Shown here one piece after another: positions 59,780 to 64,000 of a stretch of 64,000 bases of DNA (position 1 is its first letter; each line of letters begins with the position of its first letter). Both the position numbers and the translations under genes were made by a program. The notes beneath the pieces are model-generated. The model was not told where the DNA came from and did not search any database. It was given only the letters and a program-made list of their open reading frames with translations. The stretch is taken from the NCBI RefSeq assembly GCF_014395225.1, contig NZ_CP060723.1:2232001-2296000 (forward strand), in the 5' to 3' direction. The stretch is from Pedobacter roseus (GTDB lineage: Bacteria > Bacteroidota > Bacteroidia > Sphingobacteriales > Sphingobacteriaceae).

Positions 59780-60766
59780 ATGAAGAAAACTATTGCGTTG
59801 TTAACAGGCGGTACCACAGGCGAATGGGTTGTTTCGGTAAAAAGTGCAGCAACAATTGCCCAGAACATCGACCCTAATTTATACGATGTTTATAAAATTA
59901 TGCTGAACGAAAAAGGATGGTTTTATGAGCCAGCTGATTCTGTTAAGATTGAAATTGATAAAAATGATTTTTCCTTAACGCTTGATGGCCGCAGGGTAAA
60001 GTTTGATGGTGTTTTTATTGCCATTCACGGTTCGCCTGGTGAAGATGGAAAATTGCAGGGTTATTTCGATATGTTGGGTATTCCGTACACCACCTGCGAT
60101 GCCTTGACTTCATCAATAACGATGAACAAGGGTTACACCAAGGCCATAGTTGAAGGGATTGATAACTTGTATACGGCGAAATCCGTTCAGATATTCAAAG
60201 GTGGAAATTACAGTTTAAGCCAGATTAAACATGATTTAAGACTACCTTATTTTGTGAAACCCAATAGTGGCGGGAGCAGCATTGGCATGAGTAAGGTAAA
60301 ACACGCCGATGACCTTGACGAAGCCATTGATAAGGCCTTTAAAGAAGATACCCAGATTTTAATTGAAGAATTTGTAAGCGGAAGGGAATTTTCGATCGGT
60401 GTGTTTGGTGCCGAAGGAAAAATCATTGTTTTACCTACAACAGAAGTAATTCCCCAAAATGAATTTTTCGATTTCGAAGCGAAATATACACCCGGCGCAA
60501 CAGAAGAAATTACCCCTGGCCGCATGAATGAGGAAGAATTGCAACGTGTGCAACAAGTGGTTACGGATGTATATAAAAAACTAAATTGCAGGGGAGTGGT
60601 ACGTGTTGATTATTTCCTCGAACACGAAACCGGGAAATTTTATTTTATCGAAATCAATACCATCCCCGGACAAACGGCCACAAGTTTTATTCCACAACAG
60701 GTAGCTGCGATGGGCATATCGCTTAAAGAGTTTTATACCCGTTTAATGAAGGAAACATTGGGGTAG
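59780..60766 (+). CDS. ddl: D-alanine-D-alanine ligase
   Basis: This ATP-grasp enzyme joins two D-Ala for peptidoglycan. The start at 59780 (MKKTIALLTGGTTGEW) is the family N-terminus; an upstream ATG at 59732 adds 16 unlikely residues. Motifs seen: HGSPGEDGKLQG near 80, KPNSGGSSIGMSKV near 155, EEFVSGREFSIGVFG and EINTIPGQT near 290 (the Asn and Glu bind metal). At 328 aa it is full length. Divergent from the PASTA/mltG genes. Confidence 0.96.
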   Translation: MKKTIALLTGGTTGEWVVSVKSAATIAQNIDPNLYDVYKIMLNEKGWFYEPADSVKIEIDKNDFSLTLDGRRVKFDGVFIAIHGSPGEDGKLQGYFDMLGIPYTTCDALTSSITMNKGYTKAIVEGIDNLYTAKSVQIFKGGNYSLSQIKHDLRLPYFVKPNSGGSSIGMSKVKHADDLDEAIDKAFKEDTQILIEEFVSGREFSIGVFGAEGKIIVLPTTEVIPQNEFFDFEAKYTPGATEEITPGRMNEEELQRVQQVVTDVYKKLNCRGVVRVDYFLEHETGKFYFIEINTIPGQTATSFIPQQVAAMGISLKEFYTRLMKETLG

Positions 60767-60881
60767 GTTTTTAGTCCTTAATCCAGAGTCTATTTACCAC
60801 AAAGCTTGGATTGGGCGTTCGGAGTTGATTAGCCACAAAGACCAATGAACTTAAAGATACTTAAGGGTTAGAGATTTAAGA

Positions 60882-61355
60882 CTAGGTTGTAGATACGTTA
60901 TTTTTAAGCGCAGATCGTCTGCGTTTCAACAGGCCAATAATTAAATTAATTATGGGTAGCAATTGAACCAATAGAAATCCCATCCCAAGAGTAGCAAGCT
61001 GGATATTTAATCGTTTGAAATAAGCCAATGAACCTTCATTGGTTAACTCAATTACTGCAAGCGACTTTATATAACTATATTGGATATACAAATAGGCTAG
61101 AAGCAAAAGGATAGACAATAAGATGTGTAGCCAGCTCAAAATTTCCCAGGCCATATACCGGGCCAGTAATCTATAAAATAAGGCTAAAATGAATAAAAGT
61201 ATCACCCAAAATCTGATGAACTGAATATTTGTCATCACATAATAGGTATAGTGAAAATTGATATCCAGGCTTGACACGGGAATGAAAAATGAGACTACCA
61301 AAAGAAGTGTGGCAAATAGCACCAGGAAATTGTAGGTTTTGAAGATTATTTTCAT
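60882..61355 (-). CDS. Hypothetical four-helix membrane protein
   Basis: This 157-aa protein has four hydrophobic segments (about 8-28, 44-64, 76-96, 120-142) and a basic C-terminus (KRRRSALKN). No family is recognised. The frame is convincing: long, with consistent membrane spacing and no overlap with another gene. The function is unknown. Confidence 0.65.
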   Translation of the reverse strand: MKIIFKTYNFLVLFATLLLVVSFFIPVSSLDINFHYTYYVMTNIQFIRFWVILLFILALFYRLLARYMAWEILSWLHILLSILLLLAYLYIQYSYIKSLAVIELTNEGSLAYFKRLNIQLATLGMGFLLVQLLPIINLIIGLLKRRRSALKNNVSTT

Positions 61356-61788
61356 TTTTAGTTTTTATGCATCACAGTAGTTTGTCAGTCGGAGCGTAGC
61401 CAAAGCACCCTCTGTTAAATGATTTTTTCGTGCCATTTATAGTCGTCAAATTTTTATTAGGAAATGAATGTACAGTAGTGCTTCGGAAAATGCAGTCCCG
61501 TTATACGCTATAGCTCCGATAAAAGATCGGAGGCTGCCGCTTCTACCGGGTTTATGAAACAAAGGCCTATGTAAAAATCACTATTCCCTTCCTGCAAAGC
61601 TAAAATAACAATTTTTAGTATATCAAGTTGTTTCTGATCAGTTTTATCGTACTCGTGTGTTACAAAGTGATACCTTTGGAGTAACGGGGATGGAGGTGAA
61701 AGGCAATTTTATCGCTATTAAATTTAATCATCAGGCATCAGAAATGCAAATCTTACTATTCCTCGTTTTAAACGACGACTATTTGTTC
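61356..61788. other. 433-bp gap with hairpin element
   Basis: It holds the inverted-repeat element listed at 61497-61550. A 63-codon frame from 61657 overlaps cutC on the opposite strand, has no family match and was rejected. Nothing else was seen. Confidence 0.5.
61497..61550. repeat. Hairpin-forming intergenic element
   Basis: CTCCGAT (61514-61520) and ATCGGAG (61526-61532) form a perfect inner stem with a 5-base loop. The outer ends CCCG (61497-61500) and CGGG (61547-61550) are also complementary. GC-rich compared with its surroundings, it looks like a small dispersed palindromic element. Copy number cannot be checked from one window. Confidence 0.45.
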
Positions 61789-62556
61789 TCAGTTAACCGC
61801 TTCATTTATACAATCAACCAAGGCTTTCACTTTAATTTCAGAAGTTAATTCGTAACGGTATTCATCTTCAATACTGCCCATTTTGGTTTCAGTATTTCTG
61901 AATTTCATTTTACTTTGAACAAATTCCTTTGCCGAAGCATGAAATTCTGTTGCTCCCGTCTGGTTAATGAGTTGCTGGATGTTGCCTTCATTTATTCCGG
62001 CGCCAGGCATGATTGTGATCCTTCCATTTGCCTTTTTAATCAATTGAGATAGTTTTTCTGCACCCAATGCAGCTGAAGATGCACCACCAGAAGTAAGCAC
62101 TCTTTTGATGCCGAGTTCGATTAAATCTTCCAGTGCCTGATCCATATCATTACTCATATCAAAAGCCCTGTGAAAAGCTACTGCCATTGGTTTAGCCAAT
62201 TCGATTAATTCAGCACACCTTTCTCTATCAATGGCGCCATCTTCCTTCAGTATTCCTATAACAATACCTTCGCAATTTAATGATCTGCAGATATTTATAT
62301 CTTCTTTCATTAACTCAAATTCGGTGTCGGAATATAAAAAATCGCCACCCCTCGGGCGAATAATCGGCCAGATTTCGATGGACAGGTTTTTCTTGGCTAA
62401 TGCCAGCTGACCATAACTTGGTGTAGTACCGCCCTCGGCCAGGTTATCGCAAAATTCAGCTCTTTTAGCACCGCCATTTTGAGCAGCCAATGCTGACGCA
62501 TAGGAATTTGCGCAGACTTCTAAACATGCGTTTTTTGTGATTAGATCACTTTTCAT
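61789..62556 (-). CDS. cutC: CutC family protein
   Basis: This 255-aa TIM-barrel protein has the CutC signatures LEVCANSYASALAAQNGGAK near residue 9, RAEFCDNLAEGGTTPSYG near 28, IRPRGGDFLYSDTEFELM near 68, VFHRAFDM-type block near 133 and TSGGASSAALG near 155. CutC was linked to copper tolerance, but the role is debated. Length is normal. It lies 28 bp after the DUF2314 gene on the same strand. Confidence 0.94.
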   Translation of the reverse strand: MKSDLITKNACLEVCANSYASALAAQNGGAKRAEFCDNLAEGGTTPSYGQLALAKKNLSIEIWPIIRPRGGDFLYSDTEFELMKEDINICRSLNCEGIVIGILKEDGAIDRERCAELIELAKPMAVAFHRAFDMSNDMDQALEDLIELGIKRVLTSGGASSAALGAEKLSQLIKKANGRITIMPGAGINEGNIQQLINQTGATEFHASAKEFVQSKMKFRNTETKMGSIEDEYRYELTSEIKVKALVDCINEAVN

Positions 62557-62584
62557 TTCTACTAATAAATGGATATAACTTGAA

Positions 62585-63463
62585 TTATTCTTCTGTTTCT
62601 GCCAGCCCTAAAACAACCCAACCTTTTGGCGATTTATAGGTATTGAGTAGCTGCGTTGATTTTCCACCATCCGGAAACCAGCATATCTCAGTAATTACCC
62701 AATGGGAATCATCAATTTTTTTCCGTTCAGGAAAAGCATTCTGAAGACCTGAAAAATCAGGAAAGCCATGTTCTTCAGTACTATTGATAAAAGATAATTT
62801 AAGTACTTCTGCTGTTTCATTGATGATGTCATCATCTAACTCCATTTTCAGTTTGGAAAGCATGATTCTTGCTTCCTCAGAGAAATCTTTACATGCTATT
62901 GCAGCTTCAAGATCCTTAGCATTATAAGCATTCTCCAGAGCTAATATTGCACCTTCCGGAGTATCAGCGTTTGGCCTGAAGTAATCTATACCTTCATCAA
63001 TATATAAGCCAACACTACTGTCGAATTCGGCCTTATCTTTTTCTGGGATACCATCTCTGATCGCCCGTATGGTGTAACCGCCAATTAATCGGCCATTTTC
63101 AATACTCATCCAGTCTGATATCAGGTCGCGATCGATCCCAATCTTCTGGTTAAGTTTCACCGTGCCCACACTTACAGGTTCATTACCTACGGTACCAAAA
63201 AGATTGCCTTCATCATCAAAATGAGGTTCAGTAAGCCAAATATGCTCGCTATTTTCGCCGTCTATAATATGGACTTTAACAGAGAAATAAGCATGATGTG
63301 GCTGAGGATTAGCCAGGCTTTCTTCAAAATACCAAAGCGTTAAATTCGCCTTTTCAATCGCCCAGTTCATGCGTTCATCTTCGCCAGGTACATAAACCAT
63401 GTCTGGTTCGTCCTTGCGTTCTTCTACATTCTTTTTTCCGAAAATTTTAGATAATAAGCCCAT
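62585..63463 (-). CDS. DUF2314 domain-containing protein
   Basis: In this 292-aa protein, residues 30-165 form a DUF2314 domain (EDERMNWAIEKANLTLWYF, then HAYFSVKVHIIDG and EHIWLTEPHFDDEGNLFGTVGN). A second helical and beta domain of about 120 residues follows, with a W-V-ITEICWFPDGG block. There is no signal peptide. The function of the family is unknown. It lies between cutC and the asparaginase gene on the same strand. Confidence 0.82.
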   Translation of the reverse strand: MGLLSKIFGKKNVEERKDEPDMVYVPGEDERMNWAIEKANLTLWYFEESLANPQPHHAYFSVKVHIIDGENSEHIWLTEPHFDDEGNLFGTVGNEPVSVGTVKLNQKIGIDRDLISDWMSIENGRLIGGYTIRAIRDGIPEKDKAEFDSSVGLYIDEGIDYFRPNADTPEGAILALENAYNAKDLEAAIACKDFSEEARIMLSKLKMELDDDIINETAEVLKLSFINSTEEHGFPDFSGLQNAFPERKKIDDSHWVITEICWFPDGGKSTQLLNTYKSPKGWVVLGLAETEE

Positions 63464-63500
63464 ATTAGATTGCGTTTATTTTGTTCGATGGATCTATATC

Positions 63501-64000
63501 CTAATAATAGCTTTTACCTTTAATTAAAAGATCCTGTTTTTCTGCATTGCAAACTGCATAACTAAAGCCTTGCTGAATGGCATAAGCACCGTATTCACCC
63601 TTTTTATTGATGGCTAAAAAGCCAACCTGTATGTTTTTGGCTGTTTCAGGTTTCTTTTTGATGATGCGCATCACGGCTTCTTTACAGGCTGCTTCCGGAC
63701 TATAACCCTGGCGCATCAGTTCCACCACTAAAAATGAACCTACATTTCTTACCACTTCTTCACCCACACCGGTAGAGGTTGCCCCTCCAATTTCATTATC
63801 TACATATAAACCTGCACCAATAATCGGACTGTCGCCAATCCGTCCATGTAATTTATAAGCCATACCACTGGTGGTACAGGCGCCAGAAATGTTTCCTTTT
63901 GCATCAATCGCTAACATCCCGATGGTATCGTGGTTATATTGATTTCCTGGTAATTTTTGCGGCGCGGCTTTTTCGTAAAGTTTATTTTCAATATTCATTA
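63501..64000 (-). CDS. N4-(beta-N-acetylglucosaminyl)-L-asparaginase, C-terminal part
   Basis: The gene runs off the right edge. The visible 166 codons contain HDTIGMLAIDAKGNISGACTT-type sequence, in which the Thr after HD is the self-processing nucleophile of this Ntn-hydrolase family. GRIGDSPIIGAGLYVDNEIG and STGVGEEVVRN follow. It should cleave the GlcNAc-Asn bond of glycoasparagine. The alpha subunit and any signal peptide are outside the window. Confidence 0.9.
   Translation of the reverse strand, partial: MNIENKLYEKAAPQKLPGNQYNHDTIGMLAIDAKGNISGACTTSGMAYKLHGRIGDSPIIGAGLYVDNEIGGATSTGVGEEVVRNVGSFLVVELMRQGYSPEAACKEAVMRIIKKKPETAKNIQVGFLAINKKGEYGAYAIQQGFSYAVCNAEKQDLLIKGKSYY

Noticed and set aside
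61657..61848. 63-codon plus-strand frame
   Set aside because: Overlaps cutC on the other strand and has no recognisable features.

Overview
The window reads as chromosome of a Sphingobacteriaceae bacterium (Bacteroidota), most like Pedobacter. This is inferred from the fused ccoN/ccoO oxidase subunit, DUF4266/DUF3570 surface genes, a UpxY/NusG-type antiterminator inside a capsule operon, TAnnTTTG-type -7 promoter boxes and weak Shine-Dalgarno sequences. No species call is possible from the sequence alone.

Layout. 1-2.6 kb: tail of a thioredoxin-like gene, an ApbE flavin transferase, a Cys-tailed DUF4266 lipoprotein and a DUF3570 outer-membrane protein. 2.7-20.7 kb: a low-oxygen respiration island. 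It holds a universal stress protein, a zinc alcohol dehydrogenase, a flavin-binding protein, an unrecognised 593-residue Cys-rich protein, a FixL-like heme-PAS histidine kinase, a receiver-CRP/FNR hybrid regulator, an orphan D-lactate-dehydrogenase-like domain with a Cys tail, hemN, ccoI, ccoS, ccoNO, ccoQ, ccoP, ccoG, ccoH and a frameshifted TauE/SafE-like gene. 21-25.6 kb: a DUF1275 protein, a small HTH regulator, a membrane acyltransferase and a beta-helix lipoprotein. 25.9-55.2 kb: a collinear Wzx/Wzy-type exopolysaccharide or capsule locus. It has export (wza/wzc-like), antitermination, nucleotide-sugar synthesis, a frameshifted flippase, a polymerase, O-acylation genes, five glycosyltransferases, a PglC-like initiating transferase, bacillosamine-type PglE/PglF enzymes, and glmS at the end. 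55.2-64 kb: a degenerate response regulator, tRNA-Ser(UGA), and envelope or housekeeping genes (YihY, thioesterase, mltG, PASTA protein, ddl, cutC, DUF2314, glycosylasparaginase).

Main discovery candidate. The kinase keeps the residues that FixL uses to bind heme and sense O2. Its partner fuses a FixJ-like receiver to a FixK/FNR-like DNA-binding module. Four promoters in the island (usp; the 593-aa protein/kinase/regulator operon; the LDH-like/hemN/ccoIS operon; ccoNOQPG) each carry a T(G/A)A-N6-TCA site. In every case the site centre lies 29.5 bp upstream of the -7 octamer, which is class II activator geometry. Together this looks like a compact one-step O2-sensing circuit, probably autoregulated, that controls the cbb3 oxidase, heme synthesis and two unexplained Cys-rich proteins.

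Two genes (the TauE/SafE-like gene and wzx) are broken by single-base frameshifts, which are either real mutations or sequence errors. Intergenic repeats occur at about 10.1, 19.4, 59.6 and 61.5 kb; the 19.4 and 59.6 kb copies are related and inverted.
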